Source of the DNA: Eutreptiella sp. 'Long Island Sound 2002'
Lineage: Eukaryota > Euglenozoa > Euglenophyceae > Eutreptiales > Eutreptiaceae
Direction: 5' to 3'
NCBI GenBank assembly: GCA_964036045.1
Contig: OZ038382.1
Coordinates: forward strand, 73,332,687 to 73,396,686
Length of the DNA stretch: 64,000 nucleotides
Below are positions 44,519 to 56,272 of the stretch, one piece after another. Position 1 is the stretch's first letter, and every line of letters begins with the position of its first letter. A program made the position numbers and the translations under genes. The notes beneath the pieces are model-generated. The model was not told where the DNA came from. It saw nothing but the letters and a program-made list of their open reading frames with translations, and ran no database searches.

Positions 44519-45870
44519 TCAACCACTTGCACCCCTAGTCTCCCCCGGAGGAGGCTTAGGCCCCCGCTGTTGCGCAACATGCGCTTCAGCTTCCGGTGAC
44601 TTCCCTCCATGGTAAAGCAGTGAAAATTGACAAGATTCTCCACTTTTTTGCCCAAAAAAAAACATGTGGTCAATCCAAAGATGCGTCCCCGGAAGTTTGC
44701 CCCACTGGAGCTCATTGTGGGCGGCGCCCATGGCTATGCTATGGCTCCGGAGCATTTTGCGTGCCACAGTGGCCGGTGGCTTACCTGTCAATTGTACAAC
44801 TAGGTCCCGTGTCCCGTTTATGGCACACAACACGACACGGAGGACCCCATGGAAACCATGATCAGGCACTCGCCTATCACTTGCAATGGTCCTATATATA
44901 GCACCTATGGCAACAGCCCCTGTCCAATTGGTATCTATTGCACTTGCTGTGCCAAAGGTAGCAAGGCAGAGAGCACGGTTGCGCATGCAGACCCAACACA
45001 CCGTGGCACCGGGGGATTCTGCCTTCCAGTTTTAGTAGCCCGCCATGAGCAAATGCGCTTTCCCAGCTGCACACAGACAAAAAAGGGACTGCCTATCATT
45101 CCCTTCCGTATCTTTAAAACTTACAGTTGCGGCCTTGCGCAACTCATCATCAAAATCTATTTCTTGTGAGGCCGCGTAGAGGGTCTCCCACTTTTCACTG
45201 CCCCCTAGTAGCCACCAACTAGATAGTTGGTTGGGGCTAGCGGTGCGGCCAAGCGTGCAATGGACGTACGACGCCTCATGCCTCCATGTACCATCCATGC
45301 ATACAATGCAGCCGTCGGTCCCCGGGCTGCATGATGTCCCAAGGTGCGGGTGGTCGACACTTGTACAAGTGGCCGATGCGGTCGGGTAGGTAGCAGGCCG
45401 CACCATGGATGGCCGTGTCGTCTCCCGTATGGGCAGTGAACGCCCGGGACTCCGGTAACGCTAGGTGCCGAAGCACGCCGTACACCTGTTGCTATAGCAC
45501 ACCGTACGTCATGCTCCCCTCTAGGTACCGTGCCTCTGTCCTAGAGAGGTGCAACGATTGGATCCGCCAAACGGCCATAATCAACCTCTCCTCCGTGATG
45601 GGCTCAGGCGGGACGGCCCGTACAACTCTTGTTTCCGGGGTAAGCACTATTTGCCCGGTGTCGGGCAGGTACTTGACGGTGTAGGGTGCTGCAAGCTACT
45701 TGGTAACAACTTGCTGGAGGTCTTGTAGGCGCCTCCGTTGCGTGCATCGGCTACCAGATGGAACGGCTCCTTGGGCCGAGCTCCATCACCACGCGGCATG
45801 GTGTGTGGTACAGACCCCGTGGAAATGCGGAGGATTATATCGGAGGTTTTTACCATCCCCATGCACAAGG
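44519..45870 (-). pseudogene. Transposase-like element ORF (decayed), relative of 54887-55894
   Basis: From 45406 to 44519 one frame is open except for a single TAA (45032-45034). It reads CMDGTWRHEASYVHCTLGRT, then FDDELRKAATVSFKDTEGND, then TVCWVCMRNRALCLATFGTA, then VPDHGFHGVLRVVLCAING. The 5' part (45.87-45.41 kb) includes KYLPDTGQIVLTPETRVVRA and YGVLRHLALPES in a second frame, with TAGs at 45696-45698 and 45492-45494. The CWxC-W...DHxxHGxxRV...N arrangement is shared with the intact plus-strand ORF at 54.9 kb. This is probably the core protein of a DNA transposon; I cannot assign the superfamily. Confidence 0.55.
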
Positions 45871-45884
45871 TGACTACATTTAGT

Positions 45885-46025
45885 GAGATTCACGTGAAAT
45901 TCGTACGAATTTCGTACGAATTTCACGTGGATGGCTGTGTCCGAATACAGAAGGTTCTGTGAAATTCATACGGAATTCGTACAAATTTTGTACGAATTTT
46001 GTACGAATTTCACGTGAATTTGAGC
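45885..46025. repeat. ATTCGTACGAAT palindrome cluster, locus 1
   Basis: Dense, self-complementary array of AATTCGTACGAATTTC and TTCACGTGAATTT words. The same words recur at 47640-47795 and 49803-49915, and I see them nowhere else in the window. The three clusters sit around and within the dioxygenase-like locus 46.4-49.4 kb. Confidence 0.85.
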
Positions 46026-46423
46026 CAAAATTTTCAAAAAAAATTTTGACTCTTCCTCTTGTCCTCGTTGGCCGTAACAAAGCAAGCACAGACTCAAGCT
46101 CAAGGGTCACCGCACACCCTGCCCAATGTCCACTCGTGTCATTGGATACCGGTTCCGGCTTACACCCTCATTAGTCTAAATGAATATGGGACACATCACC
46201 AAGGGCTGGCACATCAAAGAGCAAATAAAAAAAAGATTGTGCTAAAATTTTTGCTCAAAAAATTTCGCAAAGTGGGGGGGGAGTACCCCACATGTCGTTC
46301 AAACTGCCCATGCCAGGAGGGGGGGGGTTGCAGGCAGTACTTGCATGTACATATATTCATATATAAGGTTAGAAGGGTCAGAAGGGTTAGAAAGGACAGG
46401 AGGTCGCGAAGTCAAAGGCAGAG

Positions 46424-49400
46424 CTACGCCCCCCCCCCCCCCGCCCCCGGAGCAGAGCTCCGGCCAGCAGAGCCCTGGGAGCTCTGCTCCACCGCCTCAG
46501 CGAAAGAGGCGTCCCTCGCCGCTGCCGTGAGGCGGTAGGGGGGGTACTGCCGGCTCAGGTCCTCGTGGGGGGCAGTGACCCGGGCCACGTCGGGCGCCAC
46601 ATGCGCCACCTCGGCCGCCTGGCCACTCCTTAGCAGGGCCATCCGGAGGCCTTGCGCGCCGTCACCAAGTCGCGCTCCAGGGTTTTAACCCTGGCGGCCA
46701 GGCGCTCTTTGTCCCGGCGGACGACCGCCAACTCCGTCTCGGCGGCCCGCCTGTCGTCGTTGGCCTTCGACAGGCAAGCCTTGAGGTCGCGCTACGCGGC
46801 CTCCGCGCTGATCGTGCGGACCTCCCATGCCGCGCGTTGCTGCTGCTACTGCTGCACCCACTCATCCACAGCCGCGGTCCCGCGCTGCCCGCTCCGCGGG
46901 GGTGGCCGTACGCGGGGCCTTGGAGGGGGGTGCACCTGTGTCCCCTTGGGGGGGGGGGGGGGGGGGCGGGCTTTCTGCTTCTTGGCGGGGGGGCGGGGCA
47001 GGCCTCCTCCTCCGCCTCGACGTCAATGACGCCACCCCCCCCCCTTCCGCTGCTTCCCCGCATGGACGCGCATGGCAAGCCATGCCACGTCCACCCACTC
47101 CGGGTTCCGCTTGTCCCACCCCGTGACCAAATTCACCCAACGACCCCAGCCGTGGTCACCGTCCCCTCCTCCCCCATCCCGACCAACCCCGTCTGCACCC
47201 GCCAGTGCCCGCGTACAAGCCGGTAGGCAAACATCCCCACCAGCTCCTGCCCATCGGGCAGGTTGGAACCCCCCGGATCACAAGGGGGCAGGGGAAGGAG
47301 AGGCGGAGGTCGGCTTGCACCCCCTGGGCCTCCAAGGCCAGGTCCCACACGGCAGAGAGATGCCGCTGCCGCCCGTTGGGCCCGGGCGCCACCCTCTGCG
47401 TCGAGGCCGGATCCGGCTGCCTGGCGGCGAGGGTGACCTGCGGGCCGCCTCGCTCTCCTCCTCGGGCACTTGCACACGCTGGTGCGGCGTGAACCGCGGC
47501 CGGGTCCGCGGTGCCGGACGTCCGGCGACCAGGCGTGGAACCAGACCTACAGACAGGGAGAAGTGTGCAAGGCGCCACTGGAGGAAGCGGGAGCAAGGAT
47601 GGAACAATGCAACAATGAAACGAACAAATTGGACGAAATTCACGCAAATTCACGTGAAATTTTTACAAACTTCGTACAAATTTCACAGAACCTTCTGTAT
47701 TCATACACATTCATTCACGTGAAATTCATACGGAATTCGTACGAATTTCGTACGAAATTCGTGCGAATTTCACGTGAATTTCGTCCAATTTGACAATAAA
47801 GGAAGCAAATACATAAGCAAGCACACCTTGCAATCACATGGACATGTGATTGACCATGCCCCAGCCTTCGAATACTTGGGCAGCCGCCACGCTGGGGCAG
47901 TGTTGAGGAGATGCCACAGCGTGGTCGGCCGTACCGGGAGGGGGCAACGCCCGACATGGCGAAGTGGATCTCCGACTCCGCATCGACGTTGTCCCCCTTG
48001 CAGATCTCGATCTGGTGCACGTTCCCCACAAAAAAGAGGAGACTCTGCTCGGCGATCTCCATGATGCCGAGATTAGAGCTCGGGCCGGAGCGAGAGAGAA
48101 AAGTGGGGTGGAAGGGGCAGGTGGGGGGGGGGGGGCGAAGAGGGCCTGGGCAGCACCCCCCTCCCACGACTCCACCCTCCCAACCACCCCCTTCCCCACC
48201 CACAACACCTGGTCCACGCTGGGATAGTCCCAGCTGGACAAATCTTGAGCAACGGCCACGGCCTCAGGGGGGGGAGGTGGGGTCCAGGTGCCTGGTGTTG
48301 GGCTGGTGGTGGCGGTGCTTGGCGTCGGGGGTCCACAAGTTAAAAAGAGCCCCGTGCAGCCGACCCTTGGAGTCGGGGAGGGCAAGCATCGCATGGTGGC
48401 GGCTGGTGGCCACCATCCGCACCATGCCCCCCTCTGCAACTCAATGGTATCCCAGTGCACCTCGGCTGCATCCCCCCGGGCCGTCCCCGCCTGCAGCGCC
48501 ACCTAATAATCCTTCGAAAGGCAGAGGGAGCTACTCAGGTGACACCCCGAGATGTCCTTGTCGTCAAGGGGGGGGGGGGGGGGCACCTCGGGGTGGGTGG
48601 CGACATCGGTGTGGTGGAGCTGCGGCCCACTCCCCACATTCGCCACGATGACGCTGCCCGGCGTCATTGGGTGGAGGTTCCCCACCTGAGGGACACTTTC
48701 CATGAGGGCAGGGGGGGGTGGAACTTCTTGGAAAGAGGCCCCCCGACACCCTGCCGCAGCGAGCTTTTGCTTTGCCAACACCCCGGGAGATCCGCTTCTC
48801 TTGCCTGATCTTCACTGCGCGCGGCGTTGAATAGCAGCTCAAAATTTTTTGCTACAACTTTTTCATCGCCTCTGCCCCACGCCTTCATCACCTTCCCCCA
48901 CCCCACCTCGCAATCCCGTGATTCAACAAGCCCCCGAAGCACAATGTAGCCGTTCCGATCAACAAAGTTGAGGGGCGACTGGGAGGGGCCAACCCTGTCA
49001 GAGGCGGGGTCGGGGTTGCCCATCACCCTATGAGGCGGTTCGGGAAGGGGTTCGGTGCGGGGGGGGGGGTATTCACTCCAAATGAAGGGGGGGGGATTGA
49101 GGCACCACGGTACCATTGCAAAGCACTTCTACTGTAGAAGGTGGGCTGCGTGATGTCGGGGTTGTGCACCTTTGGTTGGATGGTGGGATGGAAAGGGGCG
49201 ATGCCCAAATCCTCCCACCACCGGGGGCTGGCAAGGTGCCGGGTGAAGGGGAATAAGGAATGGTTAGGTGGTGCCCCTGCAGCAAGATCCTGCAGGCACA
49301 CCATGTCGCAATGGGGGGGGGGGTATACATAAGGTTAGTGGTGGGGTACACCTGGACGTGGGCGTGCTTGGGCTTCCCCACCGGGTTAGTACGCATGGAA

Positions 49401-49444
49401 TTGGGCAGTTGGTCAATGGTGGCGGGTTGAGGGGTCAGATGCAA
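46424..49444 (-). pseudogene. 2OG-Fe(II) dioxygenase-like element gene, copy 1 (decayed)
   Basis: Read 49444 to 46424 in shifting frames. VDRNGYIVLRGLVESRDCEV is followed by SVIVANVGSGPQLHHTDVAT, where HTD is an HxD iron-ligand motif. Then come SLCLSKDY, TAG (48503-48505), VALQAGTARGDAAEVHWDT and a downstream half with VWDLALEAQGVQADLRLSF, GQELVGMFAYRLVRGHWRV and WVNLVTGWDKRNPEW. Last is a coiled coil with TAGs at 46846-46848 (flanked by CAG codons) and 46792-46794. Module order matches copy 2 at 56.3-61.6 kb. Frame changes fall at G/C runs. The plus-strand ATTCGTACGAAT cluster at 47.64-47.79 kb interrupts it. Confidence 0.6.
47640..47795. repeat. ATTCGTACGAAT palindrome cluster, locus 2
   Basis: Second cluster of the palindromic words, lying between the dioxygenase-like half and the coiled-coil half of copy 1. 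Confidence 0.85.
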
Positions 49445-49802
49445 AAAATTAAGGGAGTGGAGTTGGAAGCTGAGTTCCCTCCAAGAATTTGTGGCCCACG
49501 CCTTCCCCCCAAGATAGGAGTTGCGCGAGGGGCTGCACAGGTCAATGTGAATTACCTAAGGGGAGGGGTCGATGGATGCTGCCAAGGCCACTACATCATC
49601 CACCCCTAGTGCCCCCGACTGGTAGGTCGCCTCCTCCATTTGGTGGTGGGCGATGGGGAGGGCTTGGTACTGCGCGATGGTGTCGGCAGCAAGATCGGGG
49701 CGGGACTGCAGGGACGCGAGCTACGACAAAGTCTGCTGCGACGTGGTCACAAAACGCGGTAAAGAAACGCTTTGAGAGCTGTGAGAAAGCGACACGGTGG
49801 GG

Positions 49803-49915
49803 AGTTGGGCAAATTCACGCGAAATATGAAATTCGTATGAGTTTCGTACAAATTTCGTGCGAATTTCACAGTCTCGTGACTCTGTTAACCTAGCGTGAAT
49901 TTATGTGTGAATTTC
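49803..49915. repeat. ATTCGTACGAAT-type cluster, locus 3 (shorter)
   Basis: Related words (ATTCGTATGAGTTTCGTACA, GAATTTCAC) occur just upstream of copy 1. They are more diverged than loci 1 and 2. Confidence 0.65.
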
Positions 49916-49919
49916 GGTG

Positions 49920-51848
49920 CGTGAATTCCAGAGTCGACCGAATTCCACCGAATATGTTGAACCATGTGGCTACTTAAAACCTCTAATTTGCACACATTTG
50001 TTGTACCACACTTTGGGCGAAGATAGCACGAGAAACGCACACGATGGCACCAATTTACGCGCGAAACACAGCAAAAAGGTGTCAAATTCACGGTACCATG
50101 AATGTTCCATTCAAACGGGCAGCTCACGAAGGGTACAAATCCCCTCAATGTTTAACCCTTGCTGGCCACGGAACATGGCACACATCAAAGACTTCATGAC
50201 AAGGGCCACGACTATGGAATTGAGGGCCAAGCAATAGCTTGGTGACGACTTGTCCGGCCACCGGTCCCTGATCCGTGGGTCAAATGCATGCAGGGTGAAA
50301 CCTTTCAAAGTGAGGGATGGCGCTTTGGCCGTGCACAACACACAGATCTCACTCTAGTGTAAAAACCGGCCCTCAGGCTCCCAGCTAAACGGGACCTCGT
50401 ATACCTCTATTGGGTTGCATGGTGTAGCTTAGTCGCAAAACGAAGACATGGGACACATGGAAGGCAGAAAATTGGTGAGGAGGGGGTGGGTTTGGCTGGC
50501 AGGCATTTTGGTTCACCGGCCAAAAAAGCTTTTCAAGTACAACCAAGGTTCCATTATTATTATTAGTATTATTAAGTTGGGGGACTAGAGAGTCTCTTTC
50601 CCCTGGCCGGTCACTGTCCCTCATCTCCAACTCTAGGTCAGCCTCATGGGGAAGCATATGGTCATATGATTCATTATGGACATAATAGTAACCATCAAGC
50701 TTTAAAATTCTATTTACTTGAAATTCTACTTATTTATCCGACGAATGGGGACTTGGGTCTCGATCCACTGGACCACTCTCTACGTGCAGTACGGCTGGGG
50801 GGGGGGGGGGGGGGTGGCGTATACGGCCTGTGCCATGCCGTGCCGTGGTGTTCGTACCAAACAAAGGGAGGCCAAGCATGGAAGTGGATAAGGACTGAGT
50901 TGGGATGTCGTTGTGCAGTTGCTTCTTTTGCCTCATCTGCACTTGCCTTTTGGTCTTTGGTGGTTTACTATGAATGCAAGCTATGCTTGGTTTAATTGAA
51001 TTGGTTCTTTTGTTTCCACATCATGTCGTGGTTGAATTGTGCTACCTTTGCATGCATGTCAAAATACATCACATTGTTCTTAAGTTTGAACCATTCATTT
51101 ATCGTGCGATCTTGCAAGAACGTAGTGATATTGCTTATTATGTAGCTCCGTTGTGTTTTGTTCTGTTGTGTTTTGGTGTGTTGTGTTGTGGTGTGGTGTG
51201 TTGTTCGTTTTTTTTTGTTTTGCATTTGTGTTGTGTTGGATGCATTCATTACCATGCGATCTTGCATGAATGTAGTGACATTGCTTATCGATTTCTTGTG
51301 CTACGTTGTGTTTTGTTGTGTTGTGTTTCGCAACCATCCAGAGGGCACCAAGAAATAGCAGCATGCATGCAGCGACTACTTTGCGCACTACTTTGGGCCC
51401 TAGGCAAGGGGTCAACAAAAAAAAATACATTGGGCCTGAGGGGCCGAATGTATGTGTACAACACTTCATTGCGGTGGATTTTAAGGGCCGATTTTCAGTG
51501 GGGTCCGAGTAGGGTGGTACGGCTTGGGGGTGGGGTAGGGGCGTAAACGGCCTGTGCCGCCCTGTGCCGTGCCGTGCCGCTAGGGGGGGGGAGGGGGCGC
51601 CCAAGGGGTTGTGCCACGGAGGCCGTAGTACACTACGTCGTCAGGTGCCGGTCGTTTCCTTGAGTGCAGAACGCAAGCGGGCGTGGCGGCACAAAAGAAC
51701 ACAACACAAGGCAAGGAAGGTGTTTTGACTTGGATACACCGTTTTCCACCATAGAAAGACCCTTGTGACTGTAGGAAACCCAGGGTTCAACCTTGCCCTT
51801 CGATAGTGAGTTCCATACCGAGGCATCAGTCCTGTACGTCAGGATGAT
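49920..51848. repeat. Gene-poor tract with two local duplications
   Basis: No gene is supported. About 50 bp with TACGGCTTGGGGG and ACGGCCTGTGCCG recur at 50790-50845 and 51518-51590, flanking about 0.7 kb like element ends. Inside, an approximately 150-bp tandem duplication starts at 51098 and 51247 (GCGATCTTGCA, GTAGTGA, ATTGCTTAT words), followed by TGTTGTG-rich sequence. Confidence 0.6.
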
Positions 51849-53046
51849 TCATGCACGGGGAGCGCGAGGGGGGTGGTGGTTTATGAGAAGGAGGAAAGTA
51901 TCTCTATAACGGAAGCATGGTGGTAAACTGACCCTATTCAACCCGTCCATGTACTGCAGAGTGAGTGGCGACGTTTGTGCTGAAGTGGTACCACCAATCG
52001 CGGTTCCCGTGGTTCGCCGGAACACGCTAGTGAAATGAATAAAGCTATCATTAAAGAACAGAATCCAATTGAGCAGCAGCATGAGGTCACCGAAAGGTAC
52101 GAAATGGAAGGTGGAGTCGGAGTTAGCGGAGGCAACTACGGCGTCTATGGTTCACACACCAAGATTATGTATTTCAAAACCGACGGTTTTGGGAGGCAGC
52201 TGCTTGTCACGACATAGGAGTGTCCGGAAAAACTGAACAGCAGTGACAACGTTTTCTCTGTGAATATTTGGACACATTTCAACTAGGTTGAGTTTGACCA
52301 AGCTGGCCTATGGGGAGACAAGAGCTTGCGAGAGAGTGTTCACAAAATCCCAAAGATCCCTCATAGATATGGACTCCAAGGCACTGGGCCTAGAGCAGGC
52401 ATGTTTCCATAGCACCGTGAGGTTGCGACCTATTGTACGGCAGAGGGCTGTGAATTGCTGGGTGTTGCGGTCTATGATCTCCCGGATTTTTATTTTGGAT
52501 CCGGGCACGTCTTCACGCCATTTATGCTTTGGCAGAATACGGCACTTCGGGGTGGGAAGAGGCGTCGAGAACGGTGGCTGTCGTCAGAACAAGTGCGTGC
52601 ATGGTGGTGCTGGCAGGGCAGGGTCAGGTTGATCGTGGACGGAGTGGGGAGTGGGGCACTCCACTGAGGTTGGAGTGCGTGCACGCTGCTTGAGTCTACG
52701 AGTGGGGACTATTTCGTGGGTTGTGAACGCCAGGTGGGTTGTGGAATCCCCCATTTTTGGTTGCTGAGAGGTCAGTTTTTTGCACTGTGCCGCGGCCAAC
52801 ATAGACACACGGTTTTTGAGGGCGCGTGAATCCTAGTGTTGGGTATGCAGCTGGCACGCTTGGGATTGCAGGGTGGGAGACAGCGGTGCACGCCCGACAG
52901 ATTTCGCAAACTAGCTTGGTGTACCAAACACGGACAGATGCATGGACTCGGTCAAGTGCCACGGGCAGGAAAAGCTTGCGTCCTCCCAAGTGGAAGCGCA
53001 CGAGTTCTTGGTACCGCGGTGACTCTAAAAAAGTTGTGCGGTTCAC
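51849..53046 (-). mobile_element. Divergent reverse transcriptase element, copy 1 (decayed)
   Basis: Two minus-strand frames. 53046-52696 has FLESPRYQELVRFHLGGRK, then VWYTKLVCEICRACTAV. 52508-51849 has IDRNTQQFTALCRTIGRNL, then SLVKLNLVEMCPNIHREN (RT motif A-like, Asp replaced by Asn), GTAIGGTTSAQTSPLTL (motif B-like) and CFRYRDTFLLLI (motif C-like, YADD replaced by YRDT). In-frame stops are TAG at 52696 and 52308 and TGA at 52152. The GGxxSAQ and RYRD signatures match copy 2 at 57.8-59.5 kb. Lacking intact catalytic residues, it is a fossil. Confidence 0.65.
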
Positions 53047-53221
53047 GGTCAGCTGAAATTTGGCAAAGGCGAAGATGAGAATCGGGGGGGGACTTGTCTA
53101 GCGCACTTGGTATGATGAAGTTGGGTATGAGTTGTTGTTGTTTTCGGAGGAGCTGCTCATACGCAAGCTTGGGATGTGAGTAGGCAGAGTGCTGGTATAT
53201 AGACTCACAGACTTTCTATAT

Positions 53222-53336
53222 GTAAAACGGGCTATTAACCCGTTTTACGGGCAGTAAAACGGGCTGTGAGAGGCACACAGTGCCCAGTAGCCCGTTTTAA
53301 TGCCGGTAAAACGGGTTAAAAGCCCGTTTTTTTTCA
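53222..53336. repeat. TAAAACGGG palindromic cluster, left
   Basis: Head-to-head and head-to-tail copies of GGCAGTAAAACGGG with CCCGTTTTA inverses form several hairpins. A matching cluster lies at 54254-54400; together they bracket about 0.9 kb. Confidence 0.85.
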
Positions 53337-53689
53337 AAAGGAGGTTATTGTAGCGCGTTAATTTTTGGCAGAAAGATAGGTTAACCAGACCGACGTTAAG
53401 GTAGTAGTTTCCCTTGACACATTGCAAGAGGCAAAGCAAAAGCAAAGCGGAAGAAGAGACATGTTGGATGACATGAGTGAAAAACGTGCCGCCAGCATGG
53501 GGAAAAAAGCCTGCGCTGTACATATACTATACAAGATAGTTTCAACAGATAACCTTTGATTAGCATTTATACACATTTGTAAAGTTAGTTTTGTTGCATT
53601 TGTCCTCCGAATCCGAGTGCACAAAAGATAAGGAGAAACATGAGAGAGGGTTAAATCCGAATCCGAACAATATATTATCATTACTCACT

Positions 53690-53880
53690 TGGGCAACAAG
53701 GGCCGCGCATGGAACCATCATTGGCACCCTCACCCATGCAAGATTCCTCGTAGGGAGCATTGCACATCACACAAAATACACGGTGCTTCCCTGGCAAAGG
53801 CTGCCACACATTGATCTCACGGGAGCACTTATAGCAAATGAACTCAGACGCCACATGCCTAGGTGGGTATTTGGCCGCAT
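53690..53880 (-). CDS. Zinc-finger-like exon in the bracketed 0.9-kb unit
   Basis: The minus-strand frame FICYKCSREINVWQPLPGKH, then VFCVMCNAPYEES gives two CxxC pairs 18 residues apart, a compact zinc-ribbon-like arrangement, followed by a TGA. AGGTTAACCA occurs inside both flanking clusters (53378 and 54236). It is probably a small element-borne protein; the partner exons are not clear. Confidence 0.4.
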
Positions 53881-54253
53881 CTTTGGGAAGGGCATTGGTG
53901 CATCCGACAAATCTTGCAAAATGGGTGCATTAGCTAGTGTGGGAGGGGCAGCCCAGGCCGCATTCCTATGCTCTTCACGAGCCTCATCCCAACCCCGTTT
54001 CAGGGATATTTGCGTCAACGGGCACTCCTCGTGGTCCCACTCCAAGGCACTAGACTCGCTTTTGCAATTGTTGTGGACCCATTGTCTATGCTACGTGACA
54101 TGATGTCATCATGTGACATCACAACCCGAAAATGCTTTAGTTTTAGTTGGAAAATGGAATGTGTTACTTGCACCTCCATTGGCACAAGCGCCTCACTGTG
54201 GTTGGGAAAACATGTCACACCCCTATGAAAGGCCAGGTTAACCAATTTTTTCG

Positions 54254-54400
54254 GCAGTAAAACGGGTTACCTAGCCAAAAAAAAAACGGGATAATGGCCC
54301 GTTTTATTGCCAGTGAAACGGGTCAACCCCCTGCAAAAACTGTGGACAGGCTCAGCCGTTTTTCTGCCAAAAAAAATGGGCTATTAACCCCCTGTTAGCA
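54254..54400. repeat. TAAAACGGG palindromic cluster, right
   Basis: Same words as at 53222-53336 (GGCAGTAAAACGGGTTA, GCCCGTTTTATTGCCAG), here more decayed by A-runs. Confidence 0.8.
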
Positions 54401-54886
54401 CATCAAACATCATGGAGCGGAACTAGCAAAGGCTGGCGCGGGTGGTGGGTTGAGAATAGGAAGAGACCAACCCCTCCGCTCCCTCTCCCCTCTCGACGCA
54501 GCTAGCCCCGAATGGGTGTGAATTGCGCGGAGGCCCCGTGTGAACAACAAATGTTGAAAAAACGCTTACCGTAGGGCGCTCCTAGGGATGTCAAGCAACT
54601 CAGTCGGATGGAACACAATGAAATTGGACATGCATGTAGAAGAGGTGCAATGTGTGGTACGCGGTCCGCGGATCACTGATCCGCGGGGGTCCAAAACCCC
54701 CTCTCCCCCCCCACCAAATGATGCACGGATCACGGAACAGCCAACCCCTAACCCCCGCCCCCCTCCCCGCTCCCCCCTGCCTAGCAAAATGATCTGCAAT
54801 TTTCCGGACCACCAGGGTGTGTCGCCGAAGCGCGCACAAGGTTAACACCATACTCCACCATAATATACGCTATCAATTGCCCCAAC

Positions 54887-55894
54887 ATGATCGAGCGGCG
54901 GTGCGCAGCGACAACCACACTCGAAAACCTCGTTTTTACGCAGTTGAAGATAGCCGAGACCCTAGGGGAGCTTCAAGTGGAAACCGTGAAGATTTGGATT
55001 TTAATATGCCCCGATGCAACGGCATTGTGGCACACATCGGTCACTAAGATCGATGTTTTTGTAAACTGCTGGGCCTCAGGGTATTCTGTTGCGGGGGACA
55101 TCCATAAATGGGTGATGTGGGCGTGCATGGATGGCCCCGATGACGCCTCAAGGCTGCAGGCTTTAGATGAGGATAAGGGCCTTAATGCCCAAATCATCCA
55201 GCTACACGAAAGTTGTACATTCCCTGTGAATAAAGAAAACAAAAGGTTTCAATGTAAACTGACCGTGGATGGGAAACTAATGATGGTGACGAACGGGGGG
55301 GGGGGGGAGTGTTGGTGGGGCTGCCCCGATGCCACCGGGTTGGTGCCGATAGAGGGCGCGGTAAACAAAATTCAATGGGGGGCATTTCTTCGAAGTGTGT
55401 GCATTCACATTGGAGACTATGCACACGCAGGTTGTAGGGTAACCAATGCTTTCAACAAGCGCCTAACAGAAACTATTACCACATTGATAGTGGGTGTTGT
55501 TGGAGTGCGGCGAACCGTCCGTGAGTTTGCCGATATATGGTCTAACCTTTTAGCAGATGTAAAGCATGTGGCTCCTGCTGACAGGCTTTTCCAAAGGACC
55601 ACTCAGGCAGGGCAATTTGATATGAATACCTCTATGTTGTTCTTGACTGACCCCAAGTACCATGTTCGAATTGTCCATGGCCTCAAGAACCTTTTTGCTA
55701 GAACCATGTTTGGTGGTGTCCTGTTGTGGACACTATTTGAAGTGTTGCTGCGCAATATGCGTAGCCTATATGCCTTGTGGAGGCAAAAGACACCATTGAT
55801 CAATTGTCAAATGCAAGAGGCCAAGATTCACTGCCGTAAAATCGGTAAGGCATGGCTCCGATTGGGTTGGAGGTCAACCCCAAGGGTCCACTGA
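54887..55894 (+). CDS. Intact 335-codon transposase-like element ORF
   Basis: Open from ATG to TGA with no interruption, the longest believable single-exon ORF in the window. Visible features are DGPDDASRLQALDEDKGLNA, FQCKLTVDGKLMMVTNGG, ECWWGCPDATG (CWxxC), KIQWGAFLRSVCIHIGDYAH, RVTNAFNKRLTETITTLI and a hydrophobic stretch GGVLLWTLFEVLLRNM. It shares the CWxC / W...R...DxxH / RV...N order with 44519-45870. The C-terminal part is RK-rich. A G12 run sits in the coding frame at 55294-55307 (GGGG residues), so length calls there are fragile. The function is unknown, with DNA-transposon core protein as best guess. Confidence 0.6.
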   Translation: MIERRCAATTTLENLVFTQLKIAETLGELQVETVKIWILICPDATALWHTSVTKIDVFVNCWASGYSVAGDIHKWVMWACMDGPDDASRLQALDEDKGLNAQIIQLHESCTFPVNKENKRFQCKLTVDGKLMMVTNGGGGECWWGCPDATGLVPIEGAVNKIQWGAFLRSVCIHIGDYAHAGCRVTNAFNKRLTETITTLIVGVVGVRRTVREFADIWSNLLADVKHVAPADRLFQRTTQAGQFDMNTSMLFLTDPKYHVRIVHGLKNLFARTMFGGVLLWTLFEVLLRNMRSLYALWRQKTPLINCQMQEAKIHCRKIGKAWLRLGWRSTPRVH

Positions 55895-56272
55895 ACAGTG
55901 GCCCATTGTGGAGCCAAAATTTTCAATGAATGCATGCATATTGGGCGTAAATTTTGGTGACATCGCCAAGGGGTAGGCTATGTGAAGCCTCCCACTCGTG
56001 ACACCACCTTAGGCGCATCGTGCACGGCGCAACTAATGTCCTACGCAAGGTAACGGTCAACCTAGGGGCTAAGACCGAAAAAAGTTTCCGTTCAAGGTTG
56101 CGCATTCCCGTCAGCACAATCACACAGCACCACATACATGCACATGTGCGCCCCTCAGCCCCCACGTGCATTCTCAGGTCCCAACAGGTCTGCTCTCCCG
56201 CTCCCAACCGGTCTCATCACCAGGTCCCGACAAGTCTCATCTCCAGGTCCCAAAAGGTGTCCACTCCAGTGT

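Noticed and set aside
54588-54850. Small ORFs before the intact 54.9-kb ORF
   Set aside because: Both strands are open through C-rich sequence, with no initiation context or homology.
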